A DNA stretch of 64,000 nucleotides from Scalesia atractyloides (taxonomy: Eukaryota; Streptophyta; Magnoliopsida; Asterales; Asteraceae). Positions 18,961 to 30,387 of this stretch are shown piece by piece; position 1 is the stretch's first letter; the number at the start of each line of letters is the position of its first letter. The stretch spans positions 71,036,157 to 71,100,156 of the forward strand of contig CAMTDV010000028.1 of the NCBI GenBank assembly GCA_947069175.1, given 5' to 3'. The translations under genes were made by a program, and so were the position numbers. The notes below the pieces were generated by a model. The model made no database searches, was not told where the DNA came from, and worked only from the letters and a program-made list of their open reading frames with translations.

Positions 18961-19535
18961 ACTAAGACTATTCGTCATGGTCAATGCCTCTTAAGGGGCA
19001 TTTTCCGCCACATCAGCATCCTAACACCCCATGTAATGGTTAAAGCCCCTTAATGCCCTCTCATTCATTATATTTCATATTTTCCTCCTCATTGGGCATT
19101 ATTTTAGAAATATATCTCTCCCTCTCATGCCCCTATAATGCCCTTGAGGGATGGTGTGTGAGCGTTGTCAAACTCTTTCACGCCCCTATAATGCCCATTA
19201 CGCATGGCCTAAATGTCGAAAACCTCTTTGACAGCTTAACAACTTTCTAAGATATAAGGTTTCTCTAAATGTAGGATGTACATATATTAATCTACTCTAG
19301 TTGTAGTTTCTTTGTAGTTCTACGTATCCAATATTTAGGAGTAGCTTAAACAACAATTTCATCAAATGCAAGTACCCATTCTTTATCGTCTCTGATCAAA
19401 CCAAGTCTTTCGCAAGGACCTCAATAAGTAGGAATTTCCCCTGAAATTGTTCGTATATCGCTAAATGTCGACAACCTCTTTGGTAGCTTAACAACATTCT
19501 AAGATAGAAGGTTTCTCCAAATGTAGGATGCTCGT
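18835..19535 (-). repeat. Tandem duplication inside the Helitron
   Basis: 18835-18965 plus 19210-19343 corresponds to 19346-19535 continued at 44065-44118. Shared stretches include CATCAAATGCAAGTACCCATT and TTTCGCAAG. The first copy holds a MITE and the second was the target of the Athila insertion. Confidence 0.75.
18966..19209. mobile_element. Tourist/PIF-Harbinger-like MITE
   Basis: A 244-bp insertion present in only one of the two tandem copies of the Helitron segment. It is flanked by TAA (18963-18965 and 19210-19212). The ends GACTATTCGTCATGGTCAATG and GGCCATGCGTAATGGGCATT (inverted) are imperfect inverted repeats. A 3-bp TAA target is typical of PIF/Harbinger elements. Confidence 0.7.
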
Positions 19536-21245
19536 TGATGTATTGAATAATACATGCATTTATCGTGTAGAGTTTGTAAAGTTTTAACTAGTTTTCGTTT
19601 CGGTTTATCAAGAACTTATCTACTTTTAATCCAAATGCATTTTGCAGGTCTTGCTTCGTGAAAACGGTTGGAAGGTTGCGAGAAACGAGCTAAAGTGATA
19701 ATTAGAATCAAGTCGGGGCGTAGTTGAACGCGAAAGAGGAAACGAATCGAAAAATGGAGGTTATCAGCCTTTGGCGGCCCGCGACCGCATCACCAAAAAC
19801 CTCTCGCCTCTCGCGCCCCGCGAGAGGTCAATATTTATCCCGGACTCATCACTCGGTCGCGGGGCGCGACCGAGTACCCATATCCCTCTCGCGGCTGGCG
19901 AGAGGGTGGTTTATCCAGAAATTTCTAAAACTGAGCCGTTTGCGGATTGTTTTGTTATATAGGAGAGTTATATTATGATACAAACACAACTGGATCATCT
20001 TGGACGAACTCAGACCTTGGGAAGCAGAAATTCTGGATTATTGGAGCTGAAGAAGGTTGTTCTAGGCTACGGGAATCATCTAGGCAAGCAAGGAACTTTG
20101 AGGCAGGAGCAAACACTGTTTTATTACACAATCTCGATCTTTCTAGTTCTTTGTTTTAACCTTGTGATGAATTCTTGTTTAAACCTTGTTTATTTGTTTT
20201 TAACAACTATGATACTTGGCTAGATTTTCTTTGTGTGCCTAGGTTTGGATTATTTATGAAAGTTTGGTTTTTATTTTAGTTTGATTATGGTTTGAATGAT
20301 TGTTTGGTAAAGTTCACAACTTTAACTTGTTAGATTAGTGTGTTTGCGTGATCTAAATTGATTTGTGATTATTTGTTTGTTTTACATGAATCTTGGTGGA
20401 TGTCTTCCATAGAATAGGTTTGTGTCGTTTTTTCGAGTCTTTAGGGGTTCGGGAAACAATCGGTAAATTGGCCAATAAAACCGGGAAAACCACTAAATAA
20501 AATATAAAATCAGTTTTATCATTATACCTAAATTAATTATTGAGAAATAATAATTAGTTAGCTGAATTGTTAGATGAATTGTTAGGTTTAGGTTTTGAGA
20601 AAATCCTGAATCTAATTTACTTGTCATAATCGAGTCGGTTAAGCTAAACTGAAATTTATTGTTGGTGTAGGTTAATTATTGAGAAGTAATCAACTAATTA
20701 GACACTTTACTAAATTATAAGATAACTGAAAAGAAGTCTTTAAAACCGGTGAACATAAAATAATTTTAGGTATCATAGGCGTCTTCCCGAGAAGGGTTGG
20801 AGGTCCTGTTCGGTAAACCTAGAGTTTAATATTTTAAGATCCCGGTCACTCATTCAACCCAATTAACTTATTATAAAACCAAGTGAGTAGTAATATAAAT
20901 CCAACCTAGGTAACCAGTTCATTATTCTTGAATTAATTTCCAATTCTAAAAGTTCAAGGTTCAATTTGTTTTAGTTAATTAGTTTTAGTTTACTTTAATA
21001 ATTTAGAATTGCTATAAACCCCCCCTTAAAATGTACATAATTGTTTTAATTGAGTCTAAATTAAGTAGTCATTTTAATTAGAGAGTCTTGTGCGTTCGAT
21101 AATCTGGACTTACTTAAACTATTCTACAATTAATCGGTTCACTTACCGGTTAGTAGTTTAGTATAACTTAGGAGTCTAGAGTTCAATTTGAGTCTAGAAT
21201 TAGGGTAATTTTAGTTATTTTTAATTAACTACTTTTAGAACATCA
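19536..21245 (+). repeat. 5' LTR of Athila B
   Basis: 1710 bp, from TGATGTATTG to GAACATCA. Three consecutive GC-rich hairpins lie at 19807-19827 (9-bp stem, loop CCC), 19851-19875 (11-bp stem, loop GGG) and 19884-19906 (9-bp stem). It carries a short frame downstream with no known homology, identical in both LTRs, which is not taken as a gene. Confidence 0.9.
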
Positions 21246-21251
21246 AGTTGT

Positions 21252-21270
21252 TGGCACCGTTGCCGGGGAC
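21252..21270 (+). other. Primer binding site of Athila B
   Basis: TGGCACCGTTGCCGGGGAC lies six bases after the LTR. It closely resembles the Athila primer site complementary to the 3' end of tRNA-Asp (usually TGGCGCCGTTGCC...). Confidence 0.8.
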
Positions 21271-21458
21271 TCTCTCATTGGCAATTGCGTTGATTACTCG
21301 ATTTAGGCTTCATTATTGCACTCGTGTTTAATTTTTACTTTTATTTTTCATTTGCTCGTAGGAGTCTAAATAATTTAATTAGTTTAATATTTAATTTCGT
21401 TAATATAGTTTAATTTTTTTACTAAATTATTTTATTTGTCTCGTTTCCGGTTTAGTGG

Positions 21459-22572
21459 ATGCCCCATACGCGTTCGCAAGGACCTCCGCCTAAGCCGCCA
21501 ACGGATACGCCTTTTTCTCCCGCACCAAAGGTTAGTACTTCTCCATCCGCTTTTCCAGTTCATCCCGCCCTTTCATACCACCTGATTTTGATTTTACACC
21601 AAAGCCTTCACCACCCGGTTCCCCATCACCTCGCGTAGTTCATAGGAACGTAAGCCCACCACCAAATTTCAACATGGCCAACAATCAAACCGTTTATCAA
21701 AGCCACCACCGGTTTCACGTGCGAACTCGTCCATCACTCCCCCGATGATTACGATAAAGCCTGGCAAATCCCTTCTTATATCATGGCCGCTATCACTAAC
21801 TCTTGCCAATTCCACGGTCGTGATGACGAGGATGCGCCTGCCCATATTAACCGCCTCACCCGTCTCTGTCACACTTTCAATATGGAAGGTGCGGGCAACG
21901 ATGCTGTTTCCTTCAAATCTTTCCATTCTCTCTTGGGGTTGAGCCGCCATCTGGCTTGATTCTCAACCAGCCAGTACTTTCACCACTTGGGCCGCTCTAC
22001 GAGATGCTTTCCTGAAAAAATACTTCCCACCCGCAAAAGCATCTCGCCTTCATAATAAGATCCATTTGTTCTGAATGGAACCTGACGAGCCTTACCATCT
22101 AGCCTGGGAGCGTTTCCAAACCTTAGTGTCCCGCTTCTCTCAACACGGCTTGTCGGATTGGGCACTTGTAGAGAAATTCTACAACGGTGTCACCATTGAG
22201 ACCCGCGCTCGATTCGATACATCTGCTGGTGAATATCTAATGGGAAAGAAAACGATTACTACGTGTAACAACCTTTTTGAAAGCTTCGTACATTCCGACG
22301 TAAACTACAGCACTGCCTGCAGGAATTCAATTCATGTTTCTTGTACCATCTCGATTAACCGGGGTCTATACCAAGTTAGCTTGGAAACTACGGTGGCTGC
22401 TGCACTAGATAGCTTTAATAGATAGGTCACTAAGGAGATTCAGGAGCTGATAAAGAAAGTAGATAGGTGTGAGGTGTGTCGAGGGAGTCATGATACGATA
22501 GAGTGTCCTACGCTCACCGTTGAGCAGGTCGAGTTCATTACTGGTCAAAGTAGAGGTCCAACGAACCCTTTC

Positions 22573-22656
<84 letters not shown>

Positions 22657-23100
22657 TATAACCCAAACTTGCGTAGTAATAACAATAATAACTTTCGATC
22701 TTTCGGTAACCCCCTGGTTTCCAATCAGGTTCATATCAAAACAGGGGGTAGGGTCACTACTCTAATGGAGGGTCAGGTCATTCTGGTCAGTTTAGTGGTG
22801 GGGGTTTGAATCAGGAGGGTCAGAATAGGAATGGAGGTTCAGGGGGCAGTCTAGATAGGATTGGGGAGTTGTTATCTCAATTAGTGGTTCAGGATCAAGC
22901 TACCCAGAAAACTCTAACGGAACACGATCTTCTCTTGAAAAATCAACAGTCCGCACACTTAGATCCGCAGAGGTCAGTAGGTAGTATCGCTAAGCAGCTG
23001 CAAGAGCTGCCACACGGCCAGTTCGTGGGTAATACCCAACCCAACCCAACCCAGCGAACTAACATGCGAAAGCGATAACTACACGTAGTGGTAGGAGTTT
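21459..23100 (+). pseudogene. gag: Athila gag
   Basis: The frame starts at MPHTRSQGPPPKPP (21459). Several frameshifts follow. Gag landmarks in order are DDEDAPAHINRLTRLCHTF (about 21825), the KYFPP block (about 22020) and WERFQTLVSRFSQHGLSDW (about 22105-22165). A CCHC-like knuckle, CEVCRGSHDTIEC, lies at about 22467-22505. An AAT run then codes for about 28 Asn. The stop at about 22075 and frame changes near 21560, 21935 and 22425 show it is inactive. Confidence 0.8.
22573..22657 (+). repeat. (AAT)n microsatellite within gag
   Basis: About 28 uninterrupted AAT units. In the gag frame they read as a poly-Asn tract; other frames give poly-Ile runs, which are artefacts. Confidence 0.95.
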
Positions 23101-23269
23101 GAAAGAAGTGGGTAGAGAGGGGGTAGAAGTAGAGGAGCAGGATGAGGAAGTGGATGAGGAGATAGAAATGGAGGCTCCACCTAGGGTGCACATTAGGCAA
23201 TACCCAGCAAGTATCGCACCAACCAGTGGACCTTCTGTAGAGCATAGGGGATAGAAGAAACAGGTAGAG

Positions 23270-23806
23270 GTTAGGCCATCACCACACGTAGATTCTTCAC
23301 GCCTAGCTTACCCAGCACGTCTTAAACAGCAAAAATATGTCAAGGAATACGGGAATTTCCTTGATATGTTTACTCAGTTGAAAATCAATCTCCCGTTCAT
23401 CGAGGCCCTCCAGCATATGCCTAAATATGCTAAGTTTTTGAAGGATCTTCTAAAATGAAAAGATAGGCTGGGGGAGCTTTCTAATGTTCCATTGACTGGA
23501 GGGTGCTCCGCCGTAGTTCTGAACAAGTTACCCGAAAAACTTATTGATCCGAGTATCTTTACGATTCCATGCTTATTCGGTGGTTCCATTGCTCCAGCTC
23601 ACGCCTTAGCAGATCTGGGGGCTAGCATCAGTCTGATACCTTTCTCACATCTACGAGAGATTAGGTTTATGGGAGCTCACTCCTACTCGTATGTCACTGT
23701 CTCTAGCTGATAGGTCTGTTAAGTATCCGCAGGAAATTGTAGAGAATTTATTGGTTAAGGTTGATAAATTTGTTTTCCCCGTGGATTTCGTCATCTTAGA
23801 TATGGA
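23270..23806 (+). pseudogene. pol: Athila protease region, 5' part
   Basis: A gag-pol linker with MPKYAKFLKDLLK and the aspartic protease active site ALADLGASISLIPFS (about 23605-23650) are present. Frameshifts occur near 23665 and a stop near 23457. The protease is interrupted after VILDM by element C and resumes at 34936. Confidence 0.8.
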
Positions 23807-23990
23807 TGTAACATTTGTCAAAAACGGGTTTTCAAAACCCGCTCCGTTTTGTAATCGAATATCAAGTTATAAAAGTCACGTTGACTATTTATGATTATTT
23901 TGATTTAAAATGATACATAATTAATAAATAAACTAAACTATAAAAATTATATTTGATAAAAAGTTAAAACAAAATAAATAAAAAAAATGT

Positions 23991-24069
23991 TGCTGCCGGG
24001 ACTCGAACCCGGGTCAGCCGGTTTACAACTCCAACGACTTAACACACACTCACATCACCACTCCGCCAC
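23991..24069 (-). other. tRNA-like module (minus) in C 5' LTR
   Basis: The best-preserved minus-strand module: box A TGGCGGAGTGGT (24057-24068) and B box GGTTCGAGTCC (23999-24009), both matching pol III consensus. The T arm CCCGGGTTCGAGTCCCGG is well paired. The spacing of about 47 bases fits a class II tRNA (Ser/Leu). Confidence 0.75.
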
Positions 24070-24914
24070 TTTGTGTTTTCTGTTATCTCTAGGAAACAAA
24101 TGAGATTTATACACAAACTCGGTTAAACCGGTTGCGCCAACTGAGAAACGGAAATCGGCAAATCAATCGTCAAATCGCTTGATTACTCGCACATTCAGTT
24201 TATAACCGATGCACCGACGATTTTTAATCAAGTCGGAATTGATTGAACATCAAGTCTCATCATTATCGGTTTTTATAACCGAAAAATAATCAAGTCCAGA
24301 TTACTTCAACTCCAGACCCCTCTCGCGACTCAGAAACATCATACCAACATTCCATTTCACTTTCGTCACATTTTCAGACCATCATAACGCTTAAATCAGC
24401 TCGCCGGAATTTTCTGCAAATTTCGCCGGAAAACCGTATTCATCCTCAAACGGTAAATCTTTCAATAAACATTGTAGTTCAACAATTGTTAGGCTATTTC
24501 TAACTTGAACCTTTCAATTGAAATCGAATTCAGGCGCTGTATTCAGCTAATTCCAGTTCGCCAGAAATTTCCTGAAAGTCTTTATTTCCGTCTGTGAAAC
24601 GGTAAGGACCTTCAATCCCGCTGTTAACGTTTGTTTATCACTTCAATTCCACGAATGACTAATCAAAATGGTTAATTGTTTTGGTTCAGTTGAGGTGCAC
24701 AAAAACAGAGCCGACGCATTTGCCGGAAATTCTGTGATATATCATTCCTACGGTATGTTACTTCCAACACCGTTTCTGTCATTTCATTTTAACCTTAAGA
24801 ATGTTTGATAATCGTAAAAACAAGAAACGGATCAGTGATTCAGTCGACGGAAATTTGAATGAAGAAGACGAAGTTAATTAAGTTATAAGTTTATTTAAAA
24901 CTAGTAAAATGAAC

Positions 24915-25330
24915 GGGTTAGACACACAGTCCAGCGGTGGACTGTGTGCAAAACATATACGCATGTCCCGAGTTCGATCCCTGATACACGCACTCCTTAT
25001 GTAATAAAATGCCTTTTTGTTTAAAAACTAAACCGGGTTAACTCAGTTAGTTATTAAGTATAATAAAAACCGAGATAATAACCAGGTTAGACACACAGTC
25101 CAGCGGTGGACTGTGTGCAACACTAAGTCACACGTCGCGAGTTCGAAACCCGTCACTGGCACCGGTTCGTTGAATTAAAATGTTTTTGAAATTAAAAGAA
25201 TTTTGGTTAAACCGAATTAGTATATAAATATAATTAAAAACAAGATTATTTCGGGTTAGACACGTAGCTCAGTTGGTAGAGCTGCGTGCACGCGTACGGG
25301 AGGTCTCGGGTTCGAGCCTCACCCGGCGCA
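24915..25330 (+). other. Cluster of three plus-strand tRNA-like modules, C 5' LTR
   Basis: Modules at 24915-24993, 25084-25163 and 25253-25330. The first two have the perfect CACACAGTCC/GGACTGTGTG hairpin. The third has GTAGCTCAGTTGGTAGAGCTGC and an exact B box GGTTCGAGCC, with anticodon-like and variable-loop-like parts between. Confidence 0.75.
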
Positions 25331-26472
25331 AACTATTTCGCTGACCGAACCGGTCAACAAGTCAACAGGTCAACGGTCAACGCGAAATAAACAATTTTTT
25401 TTTATATTTTTATTTATTTAATTTAATTTAAAAATCAATTAAAAATACTTAAAAATAACATTTTTAAAGATAGAAAATAGCCTTAAACTCACAAAAATAT
25501 ATCTAAAAATTTCATTAAAATCCTTAATAAAATCCACTCATTTAATATATTTTCCCGTTATTATTTAGGTTAGTATTTCTCGTTGTTCCGCTCATCTAAT
25601 TCGTGCGCATCTCACCATCTCCAATCCAACGCACCCAATGTGAGTGAATCTTTACAAATTCCCCGTTTAATCACGTTTTGGGGTGTATCATGTGTCTTGA
25701 TATATATATTATTTTAAACCATTGTGCATACATCATATCATGAACTTGTGTATTCATTTTGTTTCTGTTGTGTAGTTATTGTTGGATGCAATTTATTATT
25801 TTCAGTACATGCAATTTCATAGGCCGCCGCTCCCCATTACATTATGAGCGTTGAGCATGTTCCCCATTTCATTATGAGGTTGAACCTGGCGTGCCCACAT
25901 ACGATCGGCTCCGTTTGATTGAGCCTTGATCGCACAGACATTTTCATTTTCAGTACATGCAATATGATCGGCTCCGTTTGATTGAGCCTTGATCGCACAG
26001 TTTCATTTATGTTATTTATCGTATGATGTTGGTATGTTCATGTATGCTATCATATGTTATTGTATGTTATAGTTGGGATTCCTATTTGCCACTACTTGAT
26101 TATTTACATTTGCTCATTTATGATTATGCACAATTTTTCATTGATAAACTAACAAGCAATTCATTAATAAATGTTTATCTAATAAGGTTCACTCGCCAAC
26201 TTATGTTGACCCAAAAACCCCATTTTTACACATGATACAGGTGAACCAGCAGCAGCTAGGAACACATAGGATTGGACTAGAAGAATAAAATGATTTAGAG
26301 TTGGGATTGTTATGTTGGTTTATTTCCTTTGTATTGTATGAACATGTTTGGATATTTGGAAATGTAACTTGACTTTATTAAATATGAAACATATTAGTAA
26401 ATGTCATGAGCTTTGGTGATAACCCAATTATGCCCCGACTCTTATTCCGCTGCGGGTCGGGGTATGACAGAT

Positions 26473-26484
26473 TGGTATCAGAGC
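26473..26484 (+). other. Primer binding site of C
   Basis: TGGTATCAGAGC, three bases after the LTR; complementary to initiator tRNA-Met. Confidence 0.9.
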
Positions 26485-27278
26485 CATGACTATAGGGATA
26501 TAGGATAGGTTATTAGACCCTTAGAGCCTATACTATAGTTGATTAGAAACTTATAAGATTTTTGTGTGTTACATGCCAAATTTCATGATGTTTATATGTT
26601 TTATGTTAAATGTTACATTCAATATTATGCAAGCATGTTCATAAGTATGTATTATCATATAATGCCTATCATGAATCATATACTCATAACATATCACATC
26701 CATGAAAGCACACACCACATCATGATTGCTTTTACAATGATTTTTGTGTTTTCAAATCTCATCAAAGTGAGTTCTCATGACGGGCATGTAGTAACTGGAA
26801 GGGTACCAGTACCGGTAGTCGGAACGTCCTGTCTAGGCTGGATTCGTATAAATCCAAAATAAAGGACCAGTTTGCCTACCTGGGGACTAACGATGAGAGT
26901 ACGAAGTACCTATTAGGCAAAAGCATGCTATACCAAACGTCGTGTGAGCTAACCCCACTTTGAGTTGTCATTGTGTCTACACCTGGACACGTTCCGACCA
27001 AACATCTCATGAACATATTTTGTGGTTTGCATTCGGGTGATGCGAGTGTTAAATTGCCAATACTAATGTGAATCCTACCAAGCCAATAGCCATGGGGGCC
27101 CACATGACTATATAGGTGAAGGTATGGGAGACATTTGAGGCCCAACATGAGCAAACCCAAGACATCCTATGGATGTAGTTGCATTATTGATATTTATGTT
27201 ATTTTCATTTTCTTAAAGACACATGACACCTAAAAAGACACCATAAACTCACAATCTTCTCATTGTATGATCCTGTAG
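26485..27278 (+). other. Untranslated leader of C
   Basis: No coding frame. The conserved leader block is at 26774-26993. Confidence 0.6.
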
Positions 27279-28640
27279 ATGTCGTCTAGACAGCAACGAA
27301 GGGGTAAAAGATCAGGAAGGTCTCAGGAACGTTTGGCCACTCAGATCGCGAAACAAATGGCCACAATACTGCCTGACATTGTGGTCCAAGTACAACAAGC
27401 CCTCGCTACAAATCCTATTAACCCTCCCCAACAACATGACCCAGAACATTGACAACCCTCTTACCAGCAAGTGTTCATACAAACATTTCAAGTCTTGTGA
27501 TCCTCCTAAATTTGAAGGGACCAGGGTGTCACTGCTCTCCTACATTGGTTCGAGGAGATGGAAAACACCTTTCTAAACTGCGATTGTCCTGAGGATCGCA
27601 AGGTTCGATACGCTACCGGGAGACTATTTGGGGTAGCTCTCACTTGGTGGAATACTGAGAAAGGGAAGAGGGGAACTGAAGATGCAATGGCCTTAACTTG
27701 GGAGGAGTTAAGGGAAATCATGACTAGGCGTTTCTGTCCTAGGAGCGAAATTAAAAAGCTGGAGGACGAATTTCATTCTCTAAAGCAAAAGGAGGGTGAT
27801 CACACCACCTATAACAAGAGGTTCTTGGAGTTGAACCAAATGGTTCCAAATTTATTCACCCCAACTTATCGTCTGATTGAGTATTATATTCGAGGACTTC
27901 CCTCGAAAATTCAAGATTCAGTCCTCACACTTCACCGGTAACACTTGAAGCTGCTATGGAGCTAGCAACTGAACTGACCGAGAACCGAATTTGCAACGGG
28001 AAGTTCAAGGAAGAGAAAAAGAAAGCCCCTGTTGAGGGTCAAACTTCAAACCATCCCATCTCTTCCTCTAAGTTTGCTAACAAGAGGAAGCGCAACACCA
28101 GAAATTTTGCAGTTACTCAAACCAACTCCCCTATTCCTGCTGCACCCATTACTCAAGTCACTCCTTCACCCGCACCATACAGAAGACCTTACACTGGCCC
28201 GCTACCAAAATGCAACCGTTGCCAATATCACCATTCCCCTGATCATCCTGCCAATATTGCACCGGCTGCGGTCGCGCAGGTCATACTGTTCAAACCTGCC
28301 GCATGCCTCAACGAACGAACCACCACCAACCTTTAACCCAAACCCACCAACAAATAATGGGCCAAGCCCAACAACCCCTACTATTACCACCCACCCAACA
28401 TTTAGCCCAAACATATTACCAGCCCAATTATCCTATGGGTCAACCAATGCGGGCTTGCTACAATTGCGGTGACCCAAGCCACTTCAGAAACACTTGTCCA
28501 AGGTTGGTAAACATTATTCATGCTCAGGCCCAAGCCAACCCGGTGAATCAAGCAAACCAAGCTCCTCCACCTGCAAGAGGGAGAGCTTTCAATATCAACG
28601 CTAACCAGGCCAGAGCTGACGGCAATGTGGTTAACGGTAC
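27279..28640 (+). pseudogene. gag: Tekay gag of C
   Basis: Starts MSSRQQRRGKRSGRS at 27279. Frameshifts near 27450, 27520 and 27935 interrupt it. The gag core (TWWNTEKGKRG, FCPRSEIKKLEDEF) and a complete CCHC knuckle (CYNCGDPSHFRNTC, about 28456-28497) are present. A second, upstream knuckle region (CNRCQYHHSP) is damaged. Confidence 0.9.
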
Positions 28641-29060
28641 GTTCCTTATAAATGGTAGATATGTATCTATTTATTTGATACTGGTGCGGATAGAAGTTTT
28701 GTGTCTTTAGAATTTGAACCTATCTTAAGCAAAAATCGGGATAAGCTCACGGAATCCATAACGGTAGAAGTTGCGGACGGGAAACCAGTTTCATTAAACT
28801 TTATTATACGCAACTGTACACTCACCTTAAACGACCAGATTTCTCAGTCGACCTGATTCCTATGAAGCTGGGAAGTTTTGATATCATAATCGGTATGGAT
28901 TGGCTCAGTCAACATCAGGCAGAAGTTGTATGTCGTGAAAAATTTATTCGTATTCCTCTTTCAAACGGTCGACTCTTCGAATCATTGGAGAAACCTCGTC
29001 GAAAGGGCTCAGCTTAATGTCTTGTCTTCAAGCTCAAAAATATCTTCGCAAGAATTATGT
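28641..29060 (+). pseudogene. pol: Tekay protease of C
   Basis: The active-site codons DTGAD are present at about 28675-28690 but the frame is shifted just before them. Downstream GMDWLSQHQAEVVCREKFIRIP-like sequence confirms the aspartic protease. Another single-base loss lies near 28840. Confidence 0.8.
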
Positions 29061-29089
29061 CGCGTTTTAGCTCATATCATCAAAAAGGG

Positions 29090-30000
29090 AACCATGGAGA
29101 AGAAACTTGAAGACATTCCTGTAGTAAAAGACTTCCCGCAAGTTTTTCCTGACGACATTTCAGGACTTCCTCCAGTTAGAGACGTCGAATTCCGTATTGA
29201 TCTTATACCTGGTGCTACACCAGTTGCAAAGTCTCCTTATAGGTTAGCCCCCTCTGAAATGCAAGAGCTTTGCCAGTCAATTACAAGAGTTGACTGACAA
29301 GGGATTCATACGTCCTAGCTCGTCGCCTTGGGGTGCACCTGTCCTTTTTGTAAAGAAGAAAGATGGATCGTTTCGTATGTGCATCGACTACAGAGAGCTC
29401 AACAAGTTAACAATCAAGAATCGCTATCCTTTACCTCGCATTGATGATCTTCTTGACCAACTACAAGGTGCCAGCTGCTTTTCAAAAATCGACCTTCGAT
29501 CTGGCTATCATCAACTTAGAGTGCATGAAGAAGACGTCCCTAAGACTGCTTTTCGAACTCGTTATGGCCACTATGAATTCATGGTTATGCCATTTGGTTT
29601 AACCAACGCACCAGCTGTCTTCATGGACTAATGAACAGAGTCTGCAAACCTTATCTTGATCGATTTGTTATAGTCTTCATCGACGATATTCTTATTTATT
29701 CAAAATCTAAATCTGATCATGAGCGTCATCTTCGACTCATCCTTGCACTTCTAGAAAAGGAAAAGCTTTATGCCAAATTCTCAAATGTGAATTCTGGTTA
29801 AAAGAGGTGCAATTCCTCGGGCATGTAGTCAATGACAAGGGAATACATGTCGACCCTTCAAAGATCAAAGCAGTTCAAGAATGGCAAGCTCCACGTACAC
29901 CAACTGAAGTAAGATCTTTCCTTGGTCTAGCTTGGCTATTATCGTCGGTTCATTTCAAACTTCTCTCGCATTGCTGTACCACTCACGGCTTTAACTCATA
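29090..30000 (+). pseudogene. pol: Reverse transcriptase of C
   Basis: Blocks in order: DISGLPPVRDVEFRIDLIPG, WGAPVLFVKKKDGSFRMCIDYREL, FSKIDLRSGYHQ, MPFGLTNAPAVFMD, and the catalytic FIDDILIYS (about 29677-29703). Frameshifts occur near 29260, 29629, 29783 and 29930. Confidence 0.9.
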
Positions 30001-30387
30001 AGGGAAAACCTTTCATATGGGGACCCAAGCAAGAAGAAGCCTTTCAAACTCTTAAACAAAAACTTTGTGATGCACCAATCCTCACTCTTCCTGAAGGTTG
30101 TGATGATTTTGTAGTCTATTGCGACGCGTAGGCAAGGATTAGGCTGCGTTCTAATGCAAAGAGGAAAAGTCATAGCTTATGCTTCGAGACATCAAGACAC
30201 ATGAAAAGAACTACACCACTCATGACCTAGAACTTGGAGCCGTTGTGTTCGCTCTTAAGATATGGAGACATTATCTCTATGGTACTAAGTGTGAAATATA
30301 CACTGACCACAAGAGTCTTCAACATATCTTCAATCAAAAGGAGTTAAACATGAGGCAACGAAGATGGGTCGAACTTCTAAATGACTA
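30001..30387 (+). pseudogene. pol: RNase H of C
   Basis: FIWGPKQEEAFQTLKQKL, the CDA catalytic block, THDLELGAVVFALKIWRHY and YTDHKSLQHIFN are visible with small frameshifts near 30128 and 30195. The domain stops at LLND, where the garbled duplicate begins. Confidence 0.85.

Larger units (their letters stand above)
17040..19535 (-). mobile_element. Helitron, C-terminal/helicase part (decayed)
   Basis: This is the left third of a minus-strand Helitron. The other parts are at 44060-45628 and 55960-56640, separated by elements B and D. Orientation and order (N-terminus right, C-terminus left) are consistent across all parts. Many stops and frameshifts show it is old. Confidence 0.85.
23807..26469 (+). 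repeat. 5' LTR of element C
   Basis: From TGTAACATTTGTC to GGTATGACA. Three GCCGGA/GCCAGA...CGGTA units end near 24455, 24606 and 24757. Unlike the X, Y and D LTRs, no TATAAAT is seen at the matching position (24300-24350). Near the 3' end the hairpin motif GGCTCCGTTTGATTGAGCC occurs twice (about 25915 and 25970). Confidence 0.95.

Noticed and set aside
19947..20223. Two short frames in the Athila LTR, repeated identically in the 3' LTR
   Set aside because: Their conservation is explained by LTR identity; no domain or codon bias is seen.
22405..22765. Poly-Ile frames over the AAT run
   Set aside because: These are other-frame readings of the microsatellite; only the Asn frame fits gag.
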